Source: Microbacterium maritypicum MF109 (GTDB lineage: Bacteria; Actinomycetota; Actinomycetes; Actinomycetales; Microbacteriaceae). Taken from it: a stretch of 64,000 nt of DNA. The stretch's first letter is position 1; each line of letters opens with the position of its first letter. The stretch covers positions 248,001-312,000 of the forward strand of contig NZ_ATAO01000206.1 of the NCBI RefSeq assembly GCF_000455825.1. The letters run 5' to 3'. Below are positions 55,628 to 64,000 of this stretch, one piece after another. Below the pieces are notes generated by a model, which was not told the origin of the DNA, searched no databases, and saw only the letters and a list, made by a program, of their open reading frames with translations. The translations under genes were made by a program, and so were the position numbers.

Positions 55628-55633
55628 ATCCTA
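55628..55633 (-). promoter_or_regulatory. Candidate -10 element of relA
   Basis: TAGGAT, 22 nt upstream of the relA ATG, giving a short leader of about 15 nt that contains the AGGAGG ribosome site. No good -35. Confidence 0.4.
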
Positions 55634-55671
55634 CGCGTGCTGTGCGGGACCGGGCCCGCTGAGGAACCCGA

Positions 55672-56661
55672 TCAGACCTCGACGGCCGCCCTGCTGCGAG
55701 CCTCGCGGATGCGGGCGTCGCGGGCTTTCAGCTGCGGCTCGTTCTCGCGGAACAACGAGTAGAGCGGAGCAGCCACGAAGAGCGTCGAGTAGGTCGCCAC
55801 CAGGATGCCGACGAAGATCGACAGCGAGATGTCGGTGAGCGACTCCGCACCGAGCCAGAAGGCGCCGATGAAGAGCACAGCGCCGACCGGCAGCGCCGCG
55901 ACCACAGAGGTGTTGATGGAACGCACGAGCGTCTGGTTCACCGCGAGGTTCACCGACTCCCCGAACAGCCGGGCGGACTTCTCCCCGTCTTCCGTGGTGT
56001 TCTCCCGGATCTTGTCGAACACGACCGTGGTGTCGTACAGCGAATACGCCAGGATCGTCAGGAAGCCGATCACCGCGGCGGGCGAGATCTCGAAGCCGGC
56101 CAGCGCATACACGCCTACCGTGATCACCAGCACGTCAAGCAGACCGATGATGGCCGCGGCCGACATCTTCCACGTGCGGAAGTAGATCGCGAGGATCAGG
56201 AACGTGAGGGCCAGGAAGATCGCGAGGCCCCACAGGGACTGCTTCGTGACGTTCTCACCCCACGCGGGTCCGATGAACGACGACGTGACGTCGGACGGAT
56301 CCACACCGTAGGCCTCTGCCAGAGCTTCGCCGACCTGCTGGGTCTCGGCCGCACTCATCTGGTCGGTCTGGACGCGCACATCCTTGCCGCTGACGACGAC
56401 GACCTTGGTGGCGGCCCCCGGTACGACCGACTGCACGGCGGTGGTGGCGGTCTCCTGGTCGAGGCTGTCCGGTGCCTGCACCGTGAACTGCGATCCGCCG
56501 GTGAACTCGATCGAGAACTGGATCGGACGGATGAGCGGTACGAGTGCCGAACCGACGACGAGGGCGATCGCGATGATGAACCACAGCCGGCGCTTGCCGA
56601 CGAACGGGAAAGACGTCTTGCCCGAATAGAGGTTGTTGCCGAACTCATTCATGGAAGGCAT
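55672..56661 (-). CDS. secF: Protein translocase subunit SecF
   Basis: With SecD it uses the proton gradient to help SecYEG release exported proteins outside the membrane. The 329-aa protein has six membrane helices, the large first periplasmic-type loop with SIEFTGGSQF, and a basic C-terminus. The ATG at 56661 overlaps the secD stop by 1 nt (TGATG) and has GGGAG 8 nt upstream. A second ATG nine bases later is less likely. Confidence 0.95.
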   Translation of the reverse strand: MPSMNEFGNNLYSGKTSFPFVGKRRLWFIIAIALVVGSALVPLIRPIQFSIEFTGGSQFTVQAPDSLDQETATTAVQSVVPGAATKVVVVSGKDVRVQTDQMSAAETQQVGEALAEAYGVDPSDVTSSFIGPAWGENVTKQSLWGLAIFLALTFLILAIYFRTWKMSAAAIIGLLDVLVITVGVYALAGFEISPAAVIGFLTILAYSLYDTTVVFDKIRENTTEDGEKSARLFGESVNLAVNQTLVRSINTSVVAALPVGAVLFIGAFWLGAESLTDISLSIFVGILVATYSTLFVAAPLYSLFRENEPQLKARDARIREARSRAAVEV

Positions 56662-58409
56662 CAGGCGTCTCCCTCACTTCCGGCGTTGGTGGGTTTGTCG
56701 CCCGCGAGGGCCTCGGCGCGTTTACGTTCGGCGATGGTCTGTCGACGATCCGCCTCACCGCGCGAGCGGGCGTTCTTCGCACCCCGACCTGCGGATGCAG
56801 TGGTGACCTCGCGGTACTGCGACCGGCTGCGGTAGACGGCACCGAGAGCCTCGGGGTCGAGACCGGAGAGCTTGTGTCCGCCGCCGAAGAAACGCGTGCG
56901 AGCGAGCAGCTGCATGACCGGGTGCGTGAAGATCACGAAGATGAACACGTCGATGAGCGTCGTGAGTCCGAGCGTGAACGCGAATCCCTTCACCGTGGCG
57001 TCGGCCAGGATGTAGAGGACGAGCGCGGCCAGGATGTTGATCGACTTGGAGATGTAGATCGTCCGCTTCGCGCGACCCCAGCCGTCCTCCACCGCGGCGG
57101 TGATGGACTTGCCGTCACGGAGCTCGTCTCGTATTCGCTCGAAGTACACGATGAACGAGTCGGCCGTGAAGCCGATGGAGACGATCAGACCGGCGACTCC
57201 CGCGAGCGAGAGCCGGAAGCCGATGCGCCAAGCCAGGATGCAGATGATGATGTAGGTCAGGATCGCCATCACCGCGATCGACGCGATGATCACCGACCCG
57301 AGCGCTCGATAGACGATCAGGGAGTAGATCGCCACCAGCGCGAGACCGATGAGCCCGGCGATCAGACCGATCTGCAGCTGCTGGGTGCCCAGCGTCGCCG
57401 AGATCGTGTCCGAGCTCTGGACCGTGAAGCTGAGCGGAAGGGCACCGAACTTGAGCTGGTCGGCCAGGGTGGTCGCCGACTCCTGCGTGAAGCTGCCCGA
57501 GATGCTGGGGCGCCCGTCGAGGATCTGCCCGTTCATGCGCGGGGCGCTGATCACGTTGCCGTCGAGCACGAACGCGAACTGGTCACGCGGGGTGAGACCG
57601 TCGATGCGGTTCTGGTTCAGCCGCGTGCTCACCTTGCCGAACGCATCGGCACCATCGGCGTTCATCGTGAGCTGGACGAGCCATGCACCCGACTTCGGGT
57701 CGCGGCCGGCTGCGGCATCGGTGATCGCGGTGCCGTCGAGCTCGGCCGGTCCGAGGAGGTACTTCGCTGACCCATCGGCCGAGCACGCGATGAGCGGCTC
57801 GTCCTTCGGCGCCTTCGCGGCGTCGTTGTCCGGGTTCGCGCAGTCGTAAGCCTGGAACTCCGCTGCCAGCTTGTCCGTCACCCAGGAGAGGTCGCTCGCG
57901 TCGGTCGGCTCAGCCGTCGGCGTCGAGTTGAGTCCCGGGTCCGGGCTGGGGTACGGCGTGGAGTTCCCGTCCTCGCCGACGAACTCGTTGGTCGCCGCCG
58001 TCGTGTACAGCACGGGCCGGAACTCGAGCTGCGCACTGGACTGGATCCGCTCCCGTGTCTGCGCGTCCGCCTCGCCAGGGATCTGGACGACGATGTTCTG
58101 GCCGCCCTCGGTGGTGATGTCCGCCTCGGCGACACCGGAAGCGTCGACGCGCTGACGGATGATCGCCGCCGCCTGGTCGAGCTGCTCGGAGGACGGCGCC
58201 GCGCCGTCCTCGGTCTCCGCGCTCAGAACGATCTGCGTGCCGCCCTGCAGGTCGAGGGCGAGCTCAGGCGACCACGAGCTCGCAGCCTCCCCGTTGCTGT
58301 CCTTGAAGACGTAGACGCCCAGCGCATTGATGCCGAAGAGCACGCCCGTCACGAGGAGCAGGCCGAGAAGGACCCGCCAGGCGTGACGGACGGGAGAGGA
58401 TGAAGCCAC
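56661..58409 (-). CDS. secD: Protein translocase subunit SecD
   Basis: The larger partner of SecF in the accessory Sec complex. The 582-aa protein has one N-terminal helix (about 12-33), the DLQGGTQIVL motif, a large external P1 domain (about 60-340, with a Pro/Thr-rich insert near 150) and five C-terminal helices with the conserved GFTADSFIVYFERIRDE region. The long basic cytoplasmic tail after residue 510 is an actinobacterial feature. The GTG start is 55 nt after yajC. Confidence 0.95.
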   Translation of the reverse strand: MASSSPVRHAWRVLLGLLLVTGVLFGINALGVYVFKDSNGEAASSWSPELALDLQGGTQIVLSAETEDGAAPSSEQLDQAAAIIRQRVDASGVAEADITTEGGQNIVVQIPGEADAQTRERIQSSAQLEFRPVLYTTAATNEFVGEDGNSTPYPSPDPGLNSTPTAEPTDASDLSWVTDKLAAEFQAYDCANPDNDAAKAPKDEPLIACSADGSAKYLLGPAELDGTAITDAAAGRDPKSGAWLVQLTMNADGADAFGKVSTRLNQNRIDGLTPRDQFAFVLDGNVISAPRMNGQILDGRPSISGSFTQESATTLADQLKFGALPLSFTVQSSDTISATLGTQQLQIGLIAGLIGLALVAIYSLIVYRALGSVIIASIAVMAILTYIIICILAWRIGFRLSLAGVAGLIVSIGFTADSFIVYFERIRDELRDGKSITAAVEDGWGRAKRTIYISKSINILAALVLYILADATVKGFAFTLGLTTLIDVFIFVIFTHPVMQLLARTRFFGGGHKLSGLDPEALGAVYRSRSQYREVTTASAGRGAKNARSRGEADRRQTIAERKRAEALAGDKPTNAGSEGDA

Positions 58410-58464
58410 GTGTGTTCAGCTTTCTGGAAGGACGGAGATCCGAGCGGCCGTGTCGGCCCCGGGC

Positions 58465-58869
58465 TTACTTGTCGTCGGCGTCGCGCTCGAGGCGGGCGCG
58501 GGTCTCCTCGGGGGTCTCGACGGCCGGAGCGATCGACTCGTCGGCGACCGACGGGTCGACGACCTCATCGGCCGGAGCGTCGACGATGGCGTCCTTGGGC
58601 TCGACGACGCGCAGGATGGCCTGGCTGTGGACGTCGATGATGGTGCCGGGAGCGATCTCGACGAGTGCCGGCGTGTCGAGGTCCTCGGGGTCGTAGGAGA
58701 CGATCGTCCCGTAGATGCCGCCCTGAAGGAGCACCTTGGCGCCCGGAACGGTCTTGGTGGCCTTCTCCTCCTGCTCGGCCTTCATCTGCTTCGTGCGCTT
58801 GCGCGTGTTGAAGATCATGAAGACGAGGAGGACGGCGAGAAGGCCGAAGAGCAGGAATTCCATGGGCAT
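58465..58869 (-). CDS. yajC: Sec translocon accessory protein YajC
   Basis: A small membrane protein associated with SecDF. The 134-aa product has one N-terminal helix (about 3-20), then RKRTKQMKAEQEE, the conserved KVLLQGGIYGTIV region and an acidic C-terminal tail rich in Asp, Glu, Pro and Ala. It heads yajC-secD-secF. A perfect TATAAT lies 71 nt upstream of the ATG, overlapping the ruvB stop. Confidence 0.92.
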   Translation of the reverse strand: MPMEFLLFGLLAVLLVFMIFNTRKRTKQMKAEQEEKATKTVPGAKVLLQGGIYGTIVSYDPEDLDTPALVEIAPGTIIDVHSQAILRVVEPKDAIVDAPADEVVDPSVADESIAPAVETPEETRARLERDADDK

Positions 58870-58940
58870 GGGGGAAGCGCCTTTCTCAGGTGCACGCTCC
58901 AGCCTTTGGGCGCGCGAAGGTAACCGGGAAGTCTTCAGTG

Positions 58941-58946
58941 ATTATA
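58941..58946 (-). promoter_or_regulatory. Candidate -10 element of yajC-secDF
   Basis: TATAAT, a perfect -10, includes the TAA stop codon of ruvB. The leader would be about 65 nt. No clear -35. Confidence 0.5.
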
Positions 58947-59967
58947 GGTCATCCAACTTAAGCATCCCGTCCGGATGCGGGACGCCCAGATGCGAGTACG
59001 CCTCGGGCATAGCCACGCGACCCCGAGGAGTGCGCCCGAGGAAGCCGATCCGCACGAGATACGGCTCCACGACGCTCTCCACCGTCTCCGCCTCCTCGCC
59101 GACGGCCACCGCGAGCGTGCTGAGCCCGACCGGGCCGCCACGGAACCGCCGGACGAGCGCTTCCAGGACCGCGCGGTCCAGGCGGTCCAGACCGATCGGG
59201 TCGACGTCGTACAGCTCCAGAGCCGCGCGCACCTCGCGGATCGTGGCCACTCCCCCCGTGTGCACCAGGGCGTAGTCGCGCACGCGGCGGAGCAGGCGGT
59301 TCGCGATGCGTGGTGTGCCCCGCGAACGGCGGGCGATCTCGGAGAGCGAGTCGGTCGGCAGATCCACACCGAGGACCGCGGCCGACCGGGCGATCACCTG
59401 CTCCAGCTCCGACTCCTCGTAGAACTCGAGGTGCCCGGTGAATCCGAAGCGGTCGCGGAGCGGATTGGGCAGCAGCCCGGAGCGCGTCGTCGCGCCGACC
59501 AGGGTGAACGGCGAGAGCTCGAGCGGGATGCTCGTGGCCCCCGCGCCCTTTCCCACCATGATGTCGATGCGGTAGTCCTCCATCGCGAGGTAGAGCATCT
59601 CTTCTGCGGAGCGCGCCATGCGGTGGATCTCATCGATGAAGAGGACCTCGCCGGGGACCAGACTCGACAGCAGGGCGGCGAGGTCACCGGCATGCTGGAT
59701 CGCCGGGCCGCTCGAGAGACGCAGCGGACGCTCGCTCTCGTGCGCCACGATCATCGCGAGCGTCGTCTTGCCGAGTCCCGGGGGGCCCGCCAGGAGGATG
59801 TGATCAGCGGGACGGCTCTGGATGCGGGCCGCTTCCAGGAGCAGCTGCAGCTGACCGCGGACCTTCTGCTGTCCGACGAACTCCCCCAGGCTCGTCGGGC
59901 GCAGGGCGCCCTCGATCGCGAGTTCGGTCTCGTCGGACGGCTCACTGGCGTCGAACGGATCAGACAC
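58942..59967 (-). CDS. ruvB: Holliday junction branch-migration ATPase RuvB
   Basis: The AAA+ hexamer that drives branch migration with RuvA. The 341-aa protein has Walker [10 protein letters not shown] (about 62-70), Walker [10 protein letters not shown], sensor [18 protein letters not shown] and the C-terminal winged helix with [13 protein letters not shown]. The GTG at 59967 overlaps the ruvA stop by 8 nt and leads into the family N-terminus. Last of the ruvC-ruvA-ruvB set. Confidence 0.96.
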   Translation of the reverse strand: MSDPFDASEPSDETELAIEGALRPTSLGEFVGQQKVRGQLQLLLEAARIQSRPADHILLAGPPGLGKTTLAMIVAHESERPLRLSSGPAIQHAGDLAALLSSLVPGEVLFIDEIHRMARSAEEMLYLAMEDYRIDIMVGKGAGATSIPLELSPFTLVGATTRSGLLPNPLRDRFGFTGHLEFYEESELEQVIARSAAVLGVDLPTDSLSEIARRSRGTPRIANRLLRRVRDYALVHTGGVATIREVRAALELYDVDPIGLDRLDRAVLEALVRRFRGGPVGLSTLAVAVGEEAETVESVVEPYLVRIGFLGRTPRGRVAMPEAYSHLGVPHPDGMLKLDDL

Positions 59968-60583
59968 GCGCCTGGCCTCCCTGAGCCGGCCCGAGAAGGG
60001 CGAGAGTGCGTCGGAGCAGCGCGGCGACCGATGCACTCTCCGCCTCGGTAGCCTCTGCCGCGGTCTGGGCTGCGGCTTCCGCGGCCACCTTCTCCGACCA
60101 GCCGAGGCCGACGAGCGCTGCGGCCACCTGCGTCACGACGTCCGTGCCTCCCGTGGCGGCGGCCGGCCTCGACGGCGCGGCGAAGGCCTGCACCTTGCCG
60201 GCGAGCTGCAGCACGATGAGCTTGGCGGTCTTGGGACCGATCCCGGACACCCGCCGGAACGGGGCGTCGTCTTCGGCCGTGACGGCTTCGGCGATCTGAT
60301 CACCCGTGAGGTGCGAGAGCACACCGAGCGCCGACTTCGGACCGACGCCGGTCACACCGATCAGCAGACCGAAGATCTCCAGCTCACCCCGGTCGGCGAA
60401 GCCGAACAGCGACAGCGAGTCCTCGCGGACGATGAGACTGGTGTGCAGCAGGAGCTTCTCCCCCACCACGGCCGTGTGCGCCACATCAGTGGGGACGGCG
60501 ACGGCGAATCCGACTCCGCCCACGTCGATGACGACCTGATCGGATGTCGCGTGCAGGACGACACCGTGCAGAGAGGAGATCAT
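59960..60583 (-). CDS. ruvA: Holliday junction binding protein RuvA
   Basis: Binds the four-way junction and loads RuvB. The 207-aa protein has the N-terminal OB fold ([18 protein letters not shown]), two helix-hairpin-helix motifs ([13 protein letters not shown] and [10 protein letters not shown]) and the mobile C-terminal domain that contacts RuvB (about 150-207). It begins 9 nt after ruvC. TAGGCT lies 6 nt before the ATG. Confidence 0.95.
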   Translation of the reverse strand: MISSLHGVVLHATSDQVVIDVGGVGFAVAVPTDVAHTAVVGEKLLLHTSLIVREDSLSLFGFADRGELEIFGLLIGVTGVGPKSALGVLSHLTGDQIAEAVTAEDDAPFRRVSGIGPKTAKLIVLQLAGKVQAFAAPSRPAAATGGTDVVTQVAAALVGLGWSEKVAAEAAAQTAAEATEAESASVAALLRRTLALLGPAQGGQARV

Positions 60584-60589
60584 CCCCTC

Positions 60590-60595
60590 AGCCTA
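60590..60595 (-). promoter_or_regulatory. Candidate -10 element, leaderless ruvA
   Basis: TAGGCT, then GAGGGG, then the ruvA ATG. The TAG of the hexamer is the ruvC stop codon. The spacing places the ATG at +1. No -35 is evident. Confidence 0.35.
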
Positions 60596-61177
60596 AGGCG
60601 TCGCTCGTAGGTATGTTCGACCGACACGCTTCTCGGCATCGGCCCAGGCCTGTTGCGCCGGAGTCAGCGCTCCCTGGCCGGGAGATGCAGCGCCTCCGCG
60701 TCGCCAGGCGTGGCACAGGGCGATCGCCAGGGCGTCGGCCGCGTCGGCCGGCTGCGGGAGCGCGTCCAGCCGCAGGATGCGGGCGATCATCGTCTGCACC
60801 TGCCGCTTGTCCGCCGCGCCGTATCCGGTGACGGCCGCCTTCACCTCGCTGGGGGTGTGCGTCGCCGCGGGGAGCCCGGACTCGGAGGCGATCAGCAGCG
60901 CGACGCCGCTGGCCTGCGCCGTGCCCATCACCGAGTGCGTGTTCTGCTGAGCGAACACACGCTCGACGGCCACCGCATCCGGGCGATGCTCGGCAATTAC
61001 GGCACGGATCCCGGCGGCGACGATCGCGAGGCGATCGCCGGGCTCGGCATCCGGGGACGAGCGGATCACCCCCACGTGCACCAGCGTTCCTCGACGCGAG
61101 CCGTCGACGTCGACGACGCCGACACCGCACCGGGTGAGCCCGGGGTCGATGCCGAGCACGCGCAGAGAGGAGGTCAC
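60593..61177 (-). CDS. ruvC: Holliday junction resolvase RuvC
   Basis: Cuts Holliday junctions symmetrically. The 194-aa RNase H-fold nuclease has the acidic residues in VLGIDPGLTRCG (D11), AVERVFAQQN and the final DAADALAIALCH. The C-terminal 35 residues extend beyond the E. coli protein. The GTG start agrees with the family N-terminus. TAGCCT lies 6 nt upstream of it, and yebC ends 45 bp before. Confidence 0.95.
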   Translation of the reverse strand: MTSSLRVLGIDPGLTRCGVGVVDVDGSRRGTLVHVGVIRSSPDAEPGDRLAIVAAGIRAVIAEHRPDAVAVERVFAQQNTHSVMGTAQASGVALLIASESGLPAATHTPSEVKAAVTGYGAADKRQVQTMIARILRLDALPQPADAADALAIALCHAWRRGGAASPGQGALTPAQQAWADAEKRVGRTYLRATP

Positions 61178-61183
61178 TTCCCC

Positions 61184-61189
61184 AGGCTA
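61184..61189 (-). promoter_or_regulatory. Candidate -10 element, leaderless ruvC
   Basis: TAGCCT, then GGGGAA, then the ruvC GTG, the same arrangement as at rarA and hisE. Confidence 0.35.
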
Positions 61190-61222
61190 GGCCGCGGCAC
61201 CGACATGGACCGTCCGGCGCGC

Positions 61223-61984
61223 CTACGCCTCGTCGTTCTCCAGCTCGGCCTGCACCTCGGGGGTGAGGTCGAAGTTCGTGAACACGTTCTGCACGTCTTC
61301 GCTGTCTTCCAGAGCGTCGATCAGACGGAAGATCTTGCGAGCGGTGTCGGCGTCGATCTCGACCTTGAGGTTCGGAACGAACTCGACGTCGGCGGATTCG
61401 TAGTCGATACCCGCCTCCTGGAGCGCGGTGCGCACGGCCACCAGGTCGGTGGCTTCGGTGATGACCTCGAAACCCTCGGCATGCGGCTCGATCTCCTCGG
61501 CGCCGGCCTCGAGTGCCGCCATCATGACGTCATCCTCGGTGGTGCCCTCGGAGCCGACGACGATGACGCCCTTGCGGCTGAAGTTGTAGGCGACGCTGCC
61601 CGGGTCCGCCAGCGTGCCGCCGTTGCGGCTGAGAGCCGTGCGCACCTCTGCGGCCGCGCGGTTCTTGTTGTCGGTCAGACACTCGATCATGAGAGCGACA
61701 CCGTTGGGTCCGTAGCCTTCATACATGATCGAGAGGTACTCGACGGCCTCGCCGCCGATGCCCGCACCGCGCTTCACCGCGCGGTCGATGTTGTCCTTGG
61801 GGACGGAGGTCTTCTTGGCCTTCTGCACCGCGTCGAAGAGCGTCGGGTTGCCCGCAAGGTCGGGCCCGCCGAGCTTCGCGGCGACCTCGATGTTCTTGAT
61901 GAGCTTGGCCCAGGACTTCGCGCGCCTGGAGTCGATGATGGCCTTCTTGTGCTTCGTGGTCGCCCACTTGGAATGCCCGGACAT
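61223..61984 (-). CDS. YebC/PmpR family protein
   Basis: A conserved regulator of the YebC family; members have been described as transcription regulators and, more recently, as factors that help ribosomes at polyproline stretches. The 253-aa protein has the signature [20 protein letters not shown] at the start, the [10 protein letters not shown] segment and acidic domains 2 and 3. RBS GCGGAG precedes the ATG. It is next to ruvCAB, as in many bacteria. Confidence 0.93.
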   Translation of the reverse strand: MSGHSKWATTKHKKAIIDSRRAKSWAKLIKNIEVAAKLGGPDLAGNPTLFDAVQKAKKTSVPKDNIDRAVKRGAGIGGEAVEYLSIMYEGYGPNGVALMIECLTDNKNRAAAEVRTALSRNGGTLADPGSVAYNFSRKGVIVVGSEGTTEDDVMMAALEAGAEEIEPHAEGFEVITEATDLVAVRTALQEAGIDYESADVEFVPNLKVEIDADTARKIFRLIDALEDSEDVQNVFTNFDLTPEVQAELENDEA

Positions 61985-62033
61985 AAGTCTCCGCTCGTCG
62001 TATCCGCGTGAGCTCGCACTCAGCGCGTCGTCC

Positions 62034-62039
62034 AGTCTA
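62034..62039 (-). promoter_or_regulatory. Candidate -10 element of yebC
   Basis: TAGACT preceded by T, 49 nt upstream of the yebC ATG, in the divergent gap shared with the hydrolase gene. Leader of about 43 nt. Confidence 0.4.
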
Positions 62040-62070
62040 ACGAACCGCGCAAGTGGAGCAGGATGGATGC

Positions 62071-62781
62071 ATGCGCCGATCGCGACACATCACCCCTGCA
62101 TCCCATTCGTCGGACGTGCATGACGGCGAGCCGTCACCGGCCGACTCCTTGCGGTATCTGGTGCATCTGCCGAACGACTACGAAACGGATCCGGACAGGC
62201 TCTGGCCCCTCGTGCTGTTCCTGCACGGTGCGGGCGAACGAGGATCCGACGTCGATCTCGCCGCGGTGCACGGGCCGCCGAGGCTGGCAGATGCCGGCCA
62301 CGAGTTCCCCTTCATCCTCGTCACACCGCAGTGCCCCGAATCGAGTCAGTGGGTCGCCGAGCTCACGACGTTGTCCGTGCTGCTCGACGAGGTCGCCGCG
62401 GCGCACCGCATCGATCCCGCCCGCGTAGCCGTGACCGGACTCAGCATGGGCGGGTTCGGGACCTGGAGCCTCGCCGTGCGCTACCCCGATCGGTTCGCGG
62501 CGATCGCCCCGATCTGCGGAGGACTGTGGATGCAGAGCGCTGCCCCTATCCGCGCCCTGCCCACGTGGGCGTTCCACGGCGACGCCGACGACGTCGTGCC
62601 GATCTCCGCGACGGAGCAGATCGTGGCGGAGCTCAGATCGCTCGACGCCGACGTGCGGTTCACGCGCTATGCGGGCGTCGGTCACGATTCCTGGACCGAG
62701 ACGTACGCGAACCCCGAGCTCTACAGCTGGCTGCTCTTCCACCGGCAGAACGATCACGACACGGAGCGAGCGGCACCATGA
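62071..62781 (+). CDS. Alpha/beta hydrolase (prolyl-oligopeptidase-like esterase)
   Basis: A 236-aa serine hydrolase. HGAGERG (about 50-56) is the oxyanion region, the nucleophile serine is in GLSMGG, the acid is in HGDADDVVP and the histidine in GVGHDSW. This pattern fits the COG4099-type esterase/phospholipase group. No signal peptide is seen, so it is cytosolic. A start at a GTG 18 nt upstream is possible; the ATG at 62071 is preferred because AGGA lies 8 nt upstream. The stop overlaps the kinase start by 4 nt. Substrate unknown. Confidence 0.82.
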   Translation: MRRSRHITPASHSSDVHDGEPSPADSLRYLVHLPNDYETDPDRLWPLVLFLHGAGERGSDVDLAAVHGPPRLADAGHEFPFILVTPQCPESSQWVAELTTLSVLLDEVAAAHRIDPARVAVTGLSMGGFGTWSLAVRYPDRFAAIAPICGGLWMQSAAPIRALPTWAFHGDADDVVPISATEQIVAELRSLDADVRFTRYAGVGHDSWTETYANPELYSWLLFHRQNDHDTERAAP

Positions 62782-63701
62782 AACCGGGAGCGGACCGCCT
62801 CCGACCAGCCTGGAGTGCCCTCCCCGCTTCGCTGCGCACGCAGATCGTCGGCGTGATCGGTGGCGACTTCGTGGGGGACGAACCCGCTCATGGCGGCTTC
62901 AGCGCGTCCTATGCGGGCGTCGTGACGACCACCGCCGGTCACGCTTTCGTCAAGGCCTGCGGCGCAGACTGGCACGCGGACTCTCTGCACTTCCTTCGCG
63001 AGGAGATGCGCACGCTCGCACATCTGCCGCCATCTGTCGCCCCGCGTCTCCGTGGCGCCATCGACGACGCCGTCGGTACCGCGCTCGTGATCGAGGCCAT
63101 CGACGGACGCCATCCCGGCCGACCCTGGACGACCGAGGACCTGCATTCCGTGGCACGATCCCTTCGCACCCTGTCGACCACCCCCGCGCCATCGGCGATG
63201 CCCCGCGCGGAGGACGGCATGATCCCGGGTTTCACACGATGGCGCGAGATCGCAGCGGATCCACCGCTCCTGGAGGCTCTCCCCCACGGCCTGTCCAGCC
63301 GCGTGCGCGCGCTCCTCTCGATGGAGGACTGCTTCCAGGACGCGCTGCACGGCGACGTCATCGTGCACGACGACGTGCGATCAGACAACATCCTGATCAG
63401 CGACGGGCGCGCCCATCTCCTGGACTGGCCACACGCGCGACGAGGTGCCGCGTGGATCGATCTCCCCTGTCTGCTGCCGAGCGTCGAGGCGTCCGGAGGG
63501 CCGTCCTGCGAAGAGGCCTGGGCCATCTTCGAAGAGCACGGCGCGCCACCTCAGGCTGCACTGCTCCCCGTCATCTCGGCGTTCGCTTCGTTCCTCTGGT
63601 ATCAACAGGCGCAGCCCGAGATCTCTCAGCTTCCGGGCCTCCGAGAGTTTCAGCGTGCACAGGCGGATCCGGCTCTGCGCTGGCTCGCCACACTGATCTG
63701 A
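62778..63701 (+). CDS. APH-fold phosphotransferase
   Basis: A 307-aa protein of the aminoglycoside phosphotransferase/choline kinase-like fold. The catalytic loop is VHDDVRSDNILI (H-x-D-x4-N pattern) and the metal aspartate is in LLDWPHA. The N-terminal lobe has GGFSASYAGVV as nucleotide loop and FVKACG with the candidate lysine. Substrate unknown: many of these act on small molecules unrelated to antibiotics. ATGA overlap couples it to the hydrolase, and its stop abuts the pdxT stop with no gap. Confidence 0.8.
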   Translation: MKPGADRLRPAWSALPASLRTQIVGVIGGDFVGDEPAHGGFSASYAGVVTTTAGHAFVKACGADWHADSLHFLREEMRTLAHLPPSVAPRLRGAIDDAVGTALVIEAIDGRHPGRPWTTEDLHSVARSLRTLSTTPAPSAMPRAEDGMIPGFTRWREIAADPPLLEALPHGLSSRVRALLSMEDCFQDALHGDVIVHDDVRSDNILISDGRAHLLDWPHARRGAAWIDLPCLLPSVEASGGPSCEEAWAIFEEHGAPPQAALLPVISAFASFLWYQQAQPEISQLPGLREFQRAQADPALRWLATLI

Positions 63702-64000
63702 TCACACCTGCGGCGGTGCCGTCACTCCTCGACGTGCTTCCACCCGTGCGAGGAAGCGCTGGTGAAAGCGCCTCTCCCCCGTGATCTCGGGGTGGAAGCT
63801 CAGCCCGAGCAGATTTCCCTGCTCCACCGCGACCACGCGGCCGTCGTCCAGCGCAGCCAGCACCTCTGCACCCGGGCCGACCGATTCGACCACGGGACCG
63901 CGGATGAATGCCGCGGAAACGGGTTCGCCCTCGAAGGCGGGAACATCGAGCACAGCCTCGAACGACTCGACCTGACGGCCGAAGGCGTTCCGGCGCACGA
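63702..64000 (-). CDS. pdxT: Pyridoxal 5'-phosphate synthase glutaminase subunit, 3' part
   Basis: The glutaminase subunit that delivers ammonia to PdxS. Only the C-terminal 98 or so residues are in the window and the gene continues past 64000. The segment [14 protein letters not shown] and the catalytic His-Glu pair in [11 protein letters not shown] identify it. The nucleophile cysteine lies outside. In many actinobacteria pdxT is directly followed by yebC; here two plus-strand genes lie between them. Confidence 0.88.
   Translation of the reverse strand, partial: VRRNAFGRQVESFEAVLDVPAFEGEPVSAAFIRGPVVESVGPGAEVLAALDDGRVVAVEQGNLLGLSFHPEITGERRFHQRFLARVEARRGVTAPPQV

Overview
This window looks like the chromosome of a high-GC actinobacterium of the family Microbacteriaceae, most likely Microbacterium or a close relative. 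The evidence is the strong G/C bias at third codon positions, actinobacterial gene families (a full-length mIHF domain, the Trp_oprn_chp membrane protein, a DUF6704-type protein, a PriA without a helicase site), and a gene order typical of the group. Almost every gene is on the minus strand and the coding density is very high. The longest gene-free stretch is 213 bp, and no tRNA, rRNA, IS element, prophage or CRISPR array is visible.

Layout from low to high coordinates (minus-strand transcription runs the other way): pyk with a strong terminator; gltB-gltD (glutamate synthase); a long chain metK-priA-fmt-rsmB-rpe-hisE-hisG-hisF-hisI-(Trp membrane protein)-(DUF6704)-trpC-trpB-trpA-lgt, mostly joined by 1-8 nt overlaps; rpoZ; the pyrimidine operon pyrR-pyrB-pyrC-(small membrane protein)-carA-carB-pyrF followed by a fused mIHF-guanylate kinase gene; two accessory genes (a metallo-beta-lactamase/Rieske protein and a SNF2 helicase); efp-nusB; aroC-aroK-aroB-aroQ; alaS-ruvX-mltG-aroE; a 62-aa membrane protein; rpsD; rarA. 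A more variable stretch from 48 to 53.4 kb holds a small secreted-tail protein, a NirB-like flavoprotein that lacks the siroheme domain, a HemD-like winged-helix regulator, a DUF349 protein and an AbiEi-like orphan. Then come relA/rsh, yajC-secD-secF, yebC-ruvC-ruvA-ruvB, a plus-strand pair (alpha/beta hydrolase plus APH-fold kinase), and the 3' end of pdxT running off the window.

Functionally this is mainly core anabolism (glutamate, Trp, His, Arg/pyrimidine, chorismate) mixed with translation, secretion, recombination and stringent-response genes. Translational coupling through ATGA/GTGA overlaps is the rule. Candidate regulation that can be read directly includes a PyrR-binding loop in front of pyrR, recurring TAGACT/TAGNCT -10 elements, and several start codons exactly 6 nt after a -10-like hexamer, which suggests leaderless mRNAs.

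No clearly new defence or biosynthetic system was found. The most unusual loci are the MBL-Rieske protein with its domain order inverted relative to CMP-Neu5Ac hydroxylase, the truncated NirB-like/HemD-wHTH pair, the mIHF-Gmk fusion, and a 21-bp inverted repeat lying over the start codon of the AbiEi-like gene.
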